The translations under genes were made by a program, and so were the position numbers. 15,732 nucleotides of DNA from JBHHZI01 sp046757965 (GTDB lineage: Bacteria > Acidobacteriota > Polarisedimenticolia > SMYD01), in contig JBHHZI010000073.1 in NCBI GenBank assembly GCA_046757965.1, positions 1-15,732 of the forward strand, read 5' to 3'. Below, piece after piece: positions 1 through 6,658 of this stretch. Below the pieces are notes generated by a model, which saw only the letters and a list, made by a program, of their open reading frames with translations, did no database searches and was not told where the DNA came from. The stretch's first letter is position 1. Every line of letters starts with the position of its first letter.

Positions 1-1
1 G

Positions 2-1270
2 GTGCGGGTCCGGCGGGTGCAGGTTCATGGCCGGGAGGTGGAGACGGCGTCCGCCGGGCAGCGGACGGCGCTGAACCTCACCGGCGCGGACCGGCATCCC
101 GCCGCCCGGGGAGATCTGCTGGCCACCCGGGGGCGACTGGCCGCCTCGTCGGTTCTGGACGTGCGGATCGAGATGTTGCCGGCGCTGGCGCGCGGGCTGG
201 CGCAGCAGCAGCGGATTCGCTTCTTCACGGGGACGGCGGAGTGTGATGGCCGGGTCCGGATCCTCGATGACACCCGGCTCATCGCCCCGGGCGAGGCGGG
301 GTTCGCCCAGATCCGTCTGGGGTCGCCCCTGGCCGCGGCGGTCGGCGATCGATTCATCCTCAGAAGGCCCTCACCGGCCCTGACCCTCGGTGGGGGCGAG
401 ATCCTCGACCCGGCGCCGCGCAAGCACCGCCGCGGGGATCCAGCTCTGGTCGCGCGGCTCGCTCGTCTCGCCACATCCGACACGGCCGGGAAGGTGACCC
501 TGTTCCTGGATGAGGCCGGCGAACGCGGCCTGCGGCTCGACGAGCTGGTGGTGCGCACCGGGGCCGCGCATGACGTGGTGGGGGGGGAGCTGTCGCGCCT
601 GGCGCGGGGCGCTTCCGGCCTGCTGCGGGGCAGGAGCGGTGATGCGGTGATGGCGCAGACCGCCGCGGGCGACATCGTCGAGCGGATGCGAGGGCTGCTG
701 AACGGGTTTCATCAGGAGCAGCCCCTGGCACGTGGCATGTCGCTGGCGGAGCTGAGGAGCCGGGCGGCGCCTCACACACCCGAGTCCCTGGTGGAGGCCA
801 TCCTGTCACAGGCCGGCGCCGCGGGCCTGATCCGGATCGAGGGAAGGGTTGTTGCCGCGGCCGAGCATCGGATCCTGCTGACTGCGGAAGAGCAGGCCCT
901 TCTCGACCAGGTGGTGGAGCAGGTGCGCGGCGGAGGACTCGATCCCGCCGATCCCCATGGACTGCTTGTCGAGCAGGGCTGTGACGCCGCGCGGGCTGAC
1001 GCGCTGGTCCGCCTGCAGGAGGAGAGCGGTGTCTTTCTGCGCATCGGCAAGGGATATCTGCTGCACCATGACGTGCTGGACGATCTCAAATCTCGTCTGT
1101 GGAGCCGACGGGAGTCGGACCCGGTGATCGACATGGCCTCTTTCAAGGAACTGGCCGGCGTGACGCGGCGGCGGGCCATTCCACTCCTGGAGTATCTGGA
1201 CGCGACCCACGTCACGACGCGGCGTGGCGATCGTCGGGTGATCCAGCCGCCGGGAGAGCCGACGGGATGA
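2..1270 (+). CDS. selB: Selenocysteine-specific translation elongation factor SelB, C-terminal part (5' truncated by window edge)
   Basis: SelB is the EF-Tu-like GTPase that brings Sec-tRNA to recoded UGA codons by binding the SECIS hairpin of selenoprotein mRNAs. The reading frame is open from the window edge, so the GTP-binding domain lies outside. What is seen is the end of EF-Tu domain II (residues 1-45, with VQVHG and AGQRTALNL), then domain III (about 46-140, ending in FILRRPSP, TLGGGEILDP and a KHRR signature). About 280 residues follow that fit the four tandem winged-helix domains which bind SECIS. The last one carries FKELAGVTRRRAIPLLEYLD, typical of SelB C-termini. The stop overlaps the next start (ATGA), so the two genes are probably translationally coupled. 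No selA, selC or recognisable selenoprotein gene lies in the window. The family call is secure; the true start is not visible. Confidence 0.93.
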   Translation: MRVRRVQVHGREVETASAGQRTALNLTGADRHPAARGDLLATRGRLAASSVLDVRIEMLPALARGLAQQQRIRFFTGTAECDGRVRILDDTRLIAPGEAGFAQIRLGSPLAAAVGDRFILRRPSPALTLGGGEILDPAPRKHRRGDPALVARLARLATSDTAGKVTLFLDEAGERGLRLDELVVRTGAAHDVVGGELSRLARGASGLLRGRSGDAVMAQTAAGDIVERMRGLLNGFHQEQPLARGMSLAELRSRAAPHTPESLVEAILSQAGAAGLIRIEGRVVAAAEHRILLTAEEQALLDQVVEQVRGGGLDPADPHGLLVEQGCDAARADALVRLQEESGVFLRIGKGYLLHHDVLDDLKSRLWSRRESDPVIDMASFKELAGVTRRRAIPLLEYLDATHVTTRRGDRRVIQPPGEPTG

Positions 1271-2949
1271 GCGGCGGGGAGCCCGACCTGGAGATCCGCG
1301 CGCAGAAGGCCGCGGTGCGCGCCCTGAAGCGTTCCATCGGAACCTTCGATCGCCACGGCCGTCGCAAGTACATCCGGGATTTCCTGGGGGATTTTTCCCG
1401 CTACACCGAGCCTGCGTCCTATGACGACCTCGTGGTGCGTGGTTTTCGTTCCGACGTGGTCTTCGTGGGCGACTATCACGCGCTGGTCTCGTCACAGATG
1501 TTCTGTGCCCGGTTCCTGGACGACCTGGCCCGGCGCTCCAATCGTCTCGTTCTCGCCATGGAGATGGTCTTTGGACGCCAGCAGCGGGTCCTGGACGAGT
1601 TTATGTCGGGGGCCATCGAGGACGACGAGTTTCGCCGGCGCATCCGATATGACGATGAGTGGGGTTACGAGTGGTCGGGTTTTGCGGCCATCCTCGCGAC
1701 GGCGCGCCGCTACGGGATCCAGGTGGTCGGGATCGACAGCGAGCCGAGGTCGGAGTTCCGTCTCATCCGCCGGCGCGATCGGTATGCGGCCCGGCGCATC
1801 GCGGAGATCTTTCTTCATGACGAGCGGGCCAAGGCCGTGGTGTTCATCGGAGAATCTCATCTGGCCCGCAATCATCTGCCTCTGAAGCTCGCACAGGAAC
1901 TTGCGAATCGACAGATGGAGAAGCGGTCCCTCACCATCGTGCAGAACATCGATTCGTTGTACTGGCAGCGGGCCGAGTCAGGCGAGAGCAGCCGGGACAT
2001 CGTCCGGGTCGAGGGGAGCCGCTACTGCGTCTTCAACGCGTCGCCGATCACGAAGTACGAGGCCTACCGGCAGACCATCGAGCGCTGGAAATCCCAGTCG
2101 GATGATGATGACGTCGATCTGGCTCCCACGGTTCACCGCATGATCGACACCATCCTGCGCTTCCTGCAGATCCATCCCGAACGCCGGATCGTCGACCGGC
2201 GCGATGGGTTGACCGTGCGTCTGCCGGACACCTATCCGGAGGTGTACGTCCACGAAGGTCCGCCGTTCATCCGGGACATGATGCAGCGGTACGGTCTGGA
2301 AGAGGAGCGTATCGAGCAGGTCCTGGGGCACCTGTCCCGCTCCGGATCGTGTTTTGTTCCCCGCATCAATGCCATCTTCGTCGGCTCCTTCAACCTGACC
2401 CATGCCGGCGAGGAGGCCTCGCATTTCATCAATTACGCGCTCCGGGGCGAACTGTACGAGAGCTGGAACGGTGGCGCGCGCCTGGAGCACGATCGGTTCT
2501 ACATCAGCGTCATGGACGAGGCGATCGGGTACTTCGGCTCGAAGCTCATCGATCCGGCGCGCAACCATTTCTTCGAGACCGATTTCTACCGGCTCTACAA
2601 GAAGGACCCGCAGGTGGTCGAGGAGAAGACCGGGTACTCGTTCGACGAGTTCACGGCGATCATCGACTTCATCCTGTTGCACAAGCGATTCGAGAAGGAA
2701 TACGCCAAACGTGACGCTGTGCCCGCCGAACTGCTGGCCGGGATCCGTTCACGGGGAAGCCGTTTCCGCATCCTCACCCATGAACTCGGGTACTTTCTCG
2801 GCCAGCAGATCTACGACGGATACCAGCGTGGCCTGGTCACTCACGAGGCCATCGTCGAGCTGTATGCCCGGCGGTGGGACGAGACGTCGTCCGCCCTGTC
2901 CGCGTACCTGGACTGGGCGGCTCGACTGGCTCCTCTGGGAAGCACGTGA
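1267..2949 (+). CDS. ChaN/Tiki-superfamily protein with a large uncharacterised C-terminal half
   Basis: The protein is 560 residues from the ATG that overlaps the selB stop. The open frame runs further upstream to 1099, but that stretch lies inside selB. The N-terminal 210 residues match the ChaN-like haem-binding/TIKI fold, which has two GxxH motifs: GDYH at 68-71 and GESH at 195-198. Between them are MEM with Glu99, the block IRYDDEWGY (126-134), GIDSE (155-159) and an RD pair at 170-171. TIKI-type proteins include metal-dependent proteases and ChaN haem-binding lipoproteins. Which activity applies here cannot be told. Unlike ChaN lipoproteins there is no signal peptide or lipobox, so a cytoplasmic site is inferred. 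Residues 300-560 carry no motif I know, though SHFINYAL and FFETDFYRLY look like folded-domain sequence. The gene converges with the sigma-54 activator downstream. Confidence 0.78.
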   Translation: MSGGEPDLEIRAQKAAVRALKRSIGTFDRHGRRKYIRDFLGDFSRYTEPASYDDLVVRGFRSDVVFVGDYHALVSSQMFCARFLDDLARRSNRLVLAMEMVFGRQQRVLDEFMSGAIEDDEFRRRIRYDDEWGYEWSGFAAILATARRYGIQVVGIDSEPRSEFRLIRRRDRYAARRIAEIFLHDERAKAVVFIGESHLARNHLPLKLAQELANRQMEKRSLTIVQNIDSLYWQRAESGESSRDIVRVEGSRYCVFNASPITKYEAYRQTIERWKSQSDDDDVDLAPTVHRMIDTILRFLQIHPERRIVDRRDGLTVRLPDTYPEVYVHEGPPFIRDMMQRYGLEEERIEQVLGHLSRSGSCFVPRINAIFVGSFNLTHAGEEASHFINYALRGELYESWNGGARLEHDRFYISVMDEAIGYFGSKLIDPARNHFFETDFYRLYKKDPQVVEEKTGYSFDEFTAIIDFILLHKRFEKEYAKRDAVPAELLAGIRSRGSRFRILTHELGYFLGQQIYDGYQRGLVTHEAIVELYARRWDETSSALSAYLDWAARLAPLGST

Positions 2950-2951
2950 GA

Positions 2952-2973
2952 CCGGCGTGACGCTGACCGCCGG
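2952..2973. terminator. Possible bidirectional hairpin terminator between convergent genes
   Basis: CCGGCG (2952-2957) pairs perfectly with CGCCGG (2968-2973) across a 10-nt loop, in the 29-bp gap between the tail-to-tail stops of the ChaN-like gene and the sigma-54 activator gene. There is no U-tract on either strand, so intrinsic termination is uncertain. Position is the main support. Confidence 0.3.
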
Positions 2974-2978
2974 CCCAC

Positions 2979-4208
2979 TCAGGCGCTGGCATCGCCGGGC
3001 AGGTCGTCCGGGTTCGAGCGGGGCGGATGCAGAGGCTCGCAGGCATCCTCTGCAGGTTGCTCGCGCCCGAACTCGTACGGGATCCGATAGGAGCGGAGTC
3101 GCCGGTAGAGCTTGGTCCGGTGCCAGCCGATCAGGCGGGCCGCCCGGGTCTTGTCACCGCCGGTCTGGAGGAGAGCACGCTCGATCAGCATCTGCTCCCC
3201 GGTCTTCACCGCGACACCGTCTTCCGGGTCCGCCTCGTCGAGGCGCAGGAGTGCGTCGAGGAGATCTGCCGGCAGCCGGTCCGGGGAGATGGTGGGATCC
3301 GACGAGAGCAACAGCGAGCGCTCGACGACGTTCTGGAGTTCCCGGATGTTGCCCGGCCAGGGGTAGCGGAGCAGCACCTCCATGGCCGCCGGTGTGAACC
3401 GCCTGTCTTCGAGCCCGTAACGGCGCGCGCAACCCTGGATGAAGTGCTGCACCAGCGGCGGGATGTCCTCCCGGCGCCGGCGCAGGGGTGGGATCGCCAG
3501 GTGCACGACATTGAGGCGGTAGTACAGGTCTTGCCGGAACTGGCGCCGGCGCGCCAGGGCGGCCAGATCACCGCTGGAGGCCGCTACCACGCGGAGATCG
3601 ACCCGCCGGGTGTGGTTCTCGCCGATGCGGCGGACCTCCCCTTCCTGGAGCACGCGCAGCAGACGGGTTTGCAGGGCCGCGGAACTGTTGGCGAGCTCGT
3701 CGAGGAAGAGCGTGCCGCCGCTGGCCTCCTCGATCAATCCTGCCCGATCCTGCACGGCGCCGGTGAACGAACCCTTGCGATGCCCGAACAGCTCGCTCTC
3801 GAGCAGGGTGTCGGACACGGAGCCGCAATCCACGGCGACGAAGGCGCCGCCCCGGCGACCGCTGCCCTCATGAATCGCCCGGGCGACCAGTTCCTTGCCG
3901 GTGCCACTCTCGCCGGTGATGAGCACGTGGGACCGGCGTGGCGCGATCCGTTCGATGGTCGCCAGGATATGCCGCAGCGCCGGGCTGTCGCCCACGAGTC
4001 GGCGGGGCGGGCCGGTGCCTGAACCTGCGGCCTCGGCAACCTGTCGCGCGGAGGCACACATGCGAAGAATCCTGCCGGCAAGGCGTTCGAGGCGTTCGCC
4101 GGTCGCTGCATCGCCGCCCGGCCCGTGGGACTGCCGGTCGGCGACCACGGTCTCGATGCGCCGTATCGCTTCCAGGACTTGTCGGTGCTGTTTCACGCTG
4201 TCTGTCAT
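2979..4208 (-). CDS. Orphan sigma-54-dependent activator (AAA+ and Fis-type HTH, no recognised sensor domain)
   Basis: This 409-residue enhancer-binding protein would use ATP hydrolysis to remodel the RNA polymerase-sigma-54 closed complex. The AAA+ domain spans about 70-300: Walker A GESGTGKE (99-106), the sigma-54-contacting loop as GSFTGA (146-151) rather than the usual GAFTGA, Walker B GGTLFLDE (164-171), and PGNIRE (285-290) in the sensor II region. A Fis-like HTH lies at 351-375 (DKTRAARLIGWHRTKLYRRL). The first 70 residues are helical-looking with no receiver, GAF or PAS signature, so how it is controlled is unknown. The ATG at 4208 is chosen because GGAGG (complement of 4218-4222) sits 9 nt upstream. 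A near-consensus sigma-54 promoter lies about 65 nt upstream of the start. The tail after the HTH is acidic and proline-rich and resembles no domain I know. Confidence 0.9.
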   Translation of the reverse strand: MTDSVKQHRQVLEAIRRIETVVADRQSHGPGGDAATGERLERLAGRILRMCASARQVAEAAGSGTGPPRRLVGDSPALRHILATIERIAPRRSHVLITGESGTGKELVARAIHEGSGRRGGAFVAVDCGSVSDTLLESELFGHRKGSFTGAVQDRAGLIEEASGGTLFLDELANSSAALQTRLLRVLQEGEVRRIGENHTRRVDLRVVAASSGDLAALARRRQFRQDLYYRLNVVHLAIPPLRRRREDIPPLVQHFIQGCARRYGLEDRRFTPAAMEVLLRYPWPGNIRELQNVVERSLLLSSDPTISPDRLPADLLDALLRLDEADPEDGVAVKTGEQMLIERALLQTGGDKTRAARLIGWHRTKLYRRLRSYRIPYEFGREQPAEDACEPLHPPRSNPDDLPGDASA

Positions 4209-4283
4209 GGCTTCCCCCCTCCGTCAGTCGAGACGGGCAGGCGCCGGCGGGAGAAGAGGGCTGCTCGTCCGCTCCGGGGAGTT

Positions 4284-4299
4284 CGCAAGGCCGGTGCCA
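4284..4299 (-). promoter_or_regulatory. Sigma-54 (-24/-12) promoter of the downstream activator gene
   Basis: Read on the minus strand the site is TGGCAC-CGGCC-TTGCG. The sigma-54 consensus is TGGCAC, five bases, then TTGCA or TTGCT, so only the last base departs, and the invariant GG and GC dinucleotides are 10 nt apart as required. Placing the -12 C at 4285 gives a start of transcription near 4273 and a leader of about 65 nt before the ATG at 4208. The site lies in an intergenic region on the strand of an activator gene, which supports it being functional. The regulator could be the activator itself, its GAF-containing neighbour, or an unlinked one. Confidence 0.72.
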
Positions 4300-4329
4300 C
4301 GCCCATCGAAGGGCTCCCGGGCGTGGCAC
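4294..4329. repeat. Perfect 11-bp inverted repeat overlapping the sigma-54 -24 element
   Basis: GTGCCACGCCC (4294-4304) and GGGCGTGGCAC (4319-4329) are exact reverse complements separated by 14 nt. One arm contains the -24 TGGCAC of the minus-strand sigma-54 promoter. The other arm presents TGGCAC on the plus strand, followed by bases that keep GG and GC 10 nt apart (TGGCAC-AAGCG-CAGCG). The repeat could be an operator, a hairpin, or a remnant of paired divergent promoters. It lies upstream of the predicted transcription start, so it would not be in the activator mRNA. Confidence 0.6.
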
Positions 4330-4357
4330 AAGCGCAGCGGGATCAGATGGATACGCC

Positions 4358-4436
4358 TGTCCGGGCCGAACGGACACCGGCTCCGACGACGGCGATCGGT
4401 GTGACCTCGTTGGCCGGGCCCGTCCGGCGGCGGACG
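4358..4436 (-). promoter_or_regulatory. Candidate enhancer (upstream activating sequences) for the sigma-54 promoter
   Basis: Three dyads lie 85-160 nt upstream of the predicted start at 4273, the usual reach of sigma-54 activators: TGTCCG-N7-CGGACA (4358-4376, centre about -94), ACACCG-N17-CGGTGT (4374-4402, centre about -115) and CGTCCG-GCGG-CGGACG (4421-4436, centre about -155). The first and third share the core GTCCG/CGGAC, and one more CGGACA stands at 4485-4490. Fis-type HTH dimers bind such symmetric sites, so these may be the binding sites of one or both neighbouring activators. The short dyads occur in GC-rich DNA where some symmetry arises by chance. Confidence 0.42.
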
Positions 4437-4456
4437 CGGGACACCGAGGGAGTGCG

Positions 4457-4469
4457 CGGCCTCAGGCCG
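4457..4469 (-). terminator. Short hairpin downstream of the GAF activator gene
   Basis: CGGCCT-C-AGGCCG forms a compact palindrome about 30 nt past the stop of the GAF activator gene on the minus strand. It could end that transcript before the sigma-54 promoter region, but it lacks a U-tract and is short. The CGTCCG-GCGG-CGGACG dyad at 4421-4436 could serve the same purpose. Confidence 0.25.
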
Positions 4470-4500
4470 GGGAAACGGATCCGCCGGACAGCACGGGAAC

Positions 4501-6033
4501 TCAGGATCTGCCGGGCACCGCCAGACCGTACTCCTTGATCTTGCGGTAGATGGTCGCGCGACCGATGCCGAGGCGGCGCGCCGCCTCCTCGCGGTCGCCA
4601 CCGCAGAGCGTCAGAGCCCGCCTGACCTCACAGGATTCCACCTCGCGCAGGCTCGGGAAGCCGCTGCCCGCCCGGTCGTCGACCTTCGAGGAACCGCGCG
4701 GCAGGAGGCGGCGCACGAGCGCGGCCGACACCAGGCCCCCGGCGGCATAGAGGACGAGCTTCTGCACCGTGTGTTCCAGTTCGCGCACGTTGCCCGGCCA
4801 CGAGTGCGACGTCATCTCGCGCATCGCGGCCTCGCCGATCTGGGGCGCCTTCACGCCGCCGTCGCCGACCGCCCGGGCGATGAAGGCTTCGACCAGCCGC
4901 GGGATGTCCTCCCGGCGTTCGCGCAAGGGTGGCATCACCACCCGGATCACGTTGAGCCGGTAGAACAGGTCCTCGCGGAAGCTGCCGGCGTGAACCATGG
5001 TGTCCAGATCCTGATGGGTGGAGCCGAGCACGCGGACATCCACGCGACGCGTCCGCTTGCCACCCACCGGCCGGAATTCCCCTTCCTGGAGCACGCGAAG
5101 CAACTTGGCCTGCATTCCCGGACTCATGCCGCCGATCTCATCCAGAAACAGGGTCCCGCCGTGGGCCAGCTCGAACAGCCCCTTGCGCGCCGTGTCCGCT
5201 CCCGTGAACGCTCCACGCACGTGGCCGAACATCTCGCTCTCGAGCAAGGTCTCGGTGAGCGAGGCGCAGTTGACCGCCAGGAACGGCTGCCGCGACCGGG
5301 ACCCTCGCCGGTGGAGTGCCCGCGCGGCCAGCTCCTTGCCGGTGCCGGTCTCACCCAGCAGGATGGCGGGAAACGGGCTGCCCGCGGCGCGGTCCAGGAC
5401 GTCGTACACCTGCTGCATGGCCTCGGAATGGCCGAGAAGGCCCTCGTATCGCGTGCGATGACGCGCCTGTCCGGTCAGGCGCCGGTTTTCCCGGCGCAGG
5501 CGCCGGTACAGGCGCCGGGATTCCATGGCCAGAGCGGCCTGTCCGGCGAAGGCGGTCAGAAAACGCAGGTCATCATCCTGGAACGGGGTCCCGCGGCGGC
5601 AGCTGTCGATGTAGAGCACGCCCAGCACACTGTCGGGCGGCACCCGGAGGGGCACGCAGATCAGGGACTGGATGTCGTAGAGGCTCACCGACCGCAGCCC
5701 GGAGAGGCGGGAATCCGACGCCACATCCAGCGCGACCACCGGCTTGCCGGCCAGGGCTTCCTGGACGGCCGTGTGGGAATAGTCACTGGCGTCGGCGACC
5801 AGATCGTCCTCGATCTCCCGCACGGCGGCAGGCACGATCTCGCCGGTCTCGTTGCGCAGGAGGATCATGCCGCGCTGGGCGCCGAGGATCTGCAGGGCCC
5901 CGTCCAGGACATGAGCCAGGAGGTCCTCCTGCTCGTCGAGCTTCTGGATGAGTCGCCCGGCCTCGTAGAGGTGCCCCAGGATGCGACGCGCGGGCACGCC
6001 GCCGGCAACCGGGCTGGAAGGGTCGGCATTCAT
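4501..6033 (-). CDS. Sigma-54-dependent activator with N-terminal GAF sensor
   Basis: A 510-residue enhancer-binding protein in the NorR/FhlA-like layout GAF, AAA+, Fis HTH. The GAF domain covers about 36-172, with LICVPL, VLGVLYIDS and a helical linker ending in ESRRLYRRLRRENRRL that probably forms a coiled coil. The AAA+ domain (198-430) has Walker A GETGTGKE (227-234), a canonical GAFTGA (274-279), Walker B GGTLFLDE (292-299) and WPGNVRE (412-418). The HTH at 468-505 reads EEAARRLGIGRATIYRKI. The frame is open up to 6132, but ATG 6033 is preferred: a GGGA element stands 9-10 nt upstream and the GAF region begins just after it. The GAF ligand cannot be told from sequence. It is transcribed away from the 6173-10700 operon and toward the second activator, with which it may form a cascade. 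Confidence 0.91.
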   Translation of the reverse strand: MNADPSSPVAGGVPARRILGHLYEAGRLIQKLDEQEDLLAHVLDGALQILGAQRGMILLRNETGEIVPAAVREIEDDLVADASDYSHTAVQEALAGKPVVALDVASDSRLSGLRSVSLYDIQSLICVPLRVPPDSVLGVLYIDSCRRGTPFQDDDLRFLTAFAGQAALAMESRRLYRRLRRENRRLTGQARHRTRYEGLLGHSEAMQQVYDVLDRAAGSPFPAILLGETGTGKELAARALHRRGSRSRQPFLAVNCASLTETLLESEMFGHVRGAFTGADTARKGLFELAHGGTLFLDEIGGMSPGMQAKLLRVLQEGEFRPVGGKRTRRVDVRVLGSTHQDLDTMVHAGSFREDLFYRLNVIRVVMPPLRERREDIPRLVEAFIARAVGDGGVKAPQIGEAAMREMTSHSWPGNVRELEHTVQKLVLYAAGGLVSAALVRRLLPRGSSKVDDRAGSGFPSLREVESCEVRRALTLCGGDREEAARRLGIGRATIYRKIKEYGLAVPGRS

Positions 6034-6051
6034 GATGGATCCCGTGACAAG

Positions 6052-6080
6052 TATATACGGGCGCCGCAACGACCCGGCAA
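6052..6080 (-). promoter_or_regulatory. Predicted sigma-70-type promoter of the GAF activator gene
   Basis: On the minus strand TTGCCG (complement of 6075-6080) and TATATA (6052-6057) are 17 nt apart. TATACT two bases further on is an alternative -10. The implied start near 6045 gives a very short leader to the ATG at 6033. Each box matches consensus at four of six positions. Confidence 0.42.
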
Positions 6081-6097
6081 CGGCGCACGAGCCGCCA

Positions 6098-6127
6098 TTG
6101 CGTCTGCCGACTACGCGTGCATATAAT
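6098..6127 (+). promoter_or_regulatory. Predicted sigma-70-type promoter of the 6173-10700 operon
   Basis: A perfect TATAAT lies at 6122-6127, with TTGCGT at 6098-6103 as a weak -35 (18-bp spacer). Transcription would start near 6135, about 40 nt before the ATG at 6173. The start codon follows GGGAGG (6161-6166) by 6 nt. The surrounding leader is clearly richer in A and T than the genes. The promoter lies back to back with the minus-strand one of the GAF activator. Confidence 0.6.
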
Positions 6128-6172
6128 GCCACCTATGTAAAAGAAAGGTTTCGAGTACACGGGAGGCAATGC

Positions 6173-6658
6173 ATGTATACCACCAATGAGGAGATCGCGC
6201 GCCGGGTCTATCGGTCACTCAAGACCCCGTCGGATCAGAACCGGCGGACCGATCCGATCCTCGCCTTCCAGTTCAAGGGGAAGGAAGACCACATCATCAT
6301 GCGCTGCAACAAGCGGCCGGAGATCTCCATCAAGGGGAAGAATCAGACCGCCGGCGAGGTCAAGTTCTTCGCCTACTCGGACTTCTCCGACTTCGACGAG
6401 AACAATGTGCTGTTCGCGCTCCGCGATGACATCACCGAGATCGAGCTGTATCGTCGCGGCGCCATCACCGGGCGAAGGTTCAGGAGCTGGCCGGAGTTCG
6501 AGACCTGGCTCGACACCCTGGATGAGGGTGGTGTGCAGATCAGTCTCAAGCTGCCCTGTCTCGTCTACGCAACGGTGAAAGATCGCCAGCCTTCCATGCA
6601 GAACTACATCGTCGAGGCCGTGAAGAAGGTTCTCCAGAAAGACCTGGGAAAGGGGTGA
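6173..6658 (+). CDS. Uncharacterised 161-aa protein, first gene of the S55/propeller operon
   Basis: I do not recognise this protein. It is 161 residues, soluble-looking, with no signal peptide, membrane helix or Cys cluster. It starts MYTTNEEIARRVYRSL, has a mixed alpha/beta middle (DPILAFQFKGKEDHIIM, VKFFAYSDFSDFDENNVLFAL) and ends in a basic helix (VEAVKKVLQKDLGKG). The start is decided by GGGAGG 6 nt upstream. An ATG four bases earlier (6169) is out of frame. The base composition looks less GC-rich than the next two genes. Its stop overlaps the next start (GTGA), so it is co-translated with a secreted S55-like protein although it appears cytoplasmic itself. No function is assigned. Confidence 0.75.
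   Translation: MYTTNEEIARRVYRSLKTPSDQNRRTDPILAFQFKGKEDHIIMRCNKRPEISIKGKNQTAGEVKFFAYSDFSDFDENNVLFALRDDITEIELYRRGAITGRRFRSWPEFETWLDTLDEGGVQISLKLPCLVYATVKDRQPSMQNYIVEAVKKVLQKDLGKG

Noticed and set aside
1099..1266. N-terminal extension of the ChaN-like protein
   Set aside because: It overlaps selB entirely and gives low-complexity sequence. ATG 1267 in an ATGA overlap is the natural start.
1..1270. Selenoprotein gene, selC tRNA or SECIS element near selB
   Set aside because: No cloverleaf or in-frame UGA followed by a convincing hairpin was recognised. selB sits here without visible partners.
4771..6126. Long plus-strand open frame opposite the GAF activator
   Set aside because: It has no recognisable domain and mirrors the codons of a clearly real sigma-54 activator.
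6034..6132. Upstream extension of the GAF activator to 6132
   Set aside because: It would cover both predicted promoters and adds 33 residues with no family resemblance. ATG 6033 has a usable ribosome-binding site.
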